Assembly (NCBI GenBank): GCA_942159475.1
Contig: OW804102.1
Span: 29,704,873-29,768,872, forward strand
Reading direction: 5' to 3'
Length of the DNA: 64,000 nucleotides
From: Sthenelais limicola
Taxonomy: Eukaryota; Annelida; Polychaeta; Phyllodocida; Sigalionidae
A model generated the notes under the pieces. The model was not told the DNA's origin. It did not search any database and saw only the letters and a program-made list of their open reading frames with translations. Position 1 is the stretch's first letter. Every line of letters begins with the position of its first letter. Below, one piece after another: positions 63,918 to 64,000 of this stretch. Position numbers and translations under genes: made by a program.

Positions 63918-64000
63918 GCGCCCTACCCGATATTTTGCTTAAATTTTCTTTTAAATTCCATCAACAAATTAGCCACTCACAGCCCATATATATATTCACT

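Overview
This is animal genomic DNA: AT-rich, with genes split into short exons by kilobase introns, poly(A)/TAA-tailed LINEs, MITE-like repeats and tRNA-like sequences. The content (secreted C-type lectin, multi-Ig protein, two ependymin-related genes, an Ngaro element) suits a marine invertebrate, deuterostome or lophotrochozoan. The species cannot be fixed from the sequence. Every host gene I can support lies on the minus strand.

Layout. (1) About 1034-11866: a multi-domain C-type lectin gene. Nine exons chain in frame (46+133+122+159+161+130+150+123+173 nt = 399 codons). They give a signal peptide, two complete CTLDs and most of a third; the 3' end is not found or lies beyond base 1. (2) About 14390-25020: a large non-LTR retrotransposon. 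Its ORF1 has the usual coiled coil, RRM and C-terminal domain, then a NADAR (YbiA-like) domain. ORF2 (endonuclease-RT) has one premature stop and is split by a complete Ngaro tyrosine-recombinase retrotransposon at 15264-19844 with intact A1-ORFs-B1-A2-B2 repeats. (3) 27595-39450: a nine-exon gene for a secreted protein with five Ig-like domains, 557 codons in one continuous frame. (4) 41402-43306 and 48901-51525: tandem ependymin-related paralogues with identical three-exon structure (exons 1 and 2 of 100 and 94 nt in both) and conserved promoters. (5) 52488-57720: a nest of three elements, a LINE inside a TA-flanked inverted-repeat element inside an older MITE. (6) 57720-64000: mostly repeats and unassigned sequence, with no gene I can support.

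The host genes look like a cluster of secreted recognition or extracellular proteins. The lectin and Ig genes share a 46-nt phase-1 signal exon with a similar leader. The most unusual item is the NADAR domain in the LINE ORF1. Other notable items are the in-frame UAG between gag and pol of the Ngaro element, a repeated motif of about 15 bp inside the TA-flanked transposon, and a MITE ending 11 bp from a lectin splice acceptor.

Limits: exon models come from reading frames, splice consensus and phase continuity only. Transposon superfamily names for the non-autonomous elements are tentative.
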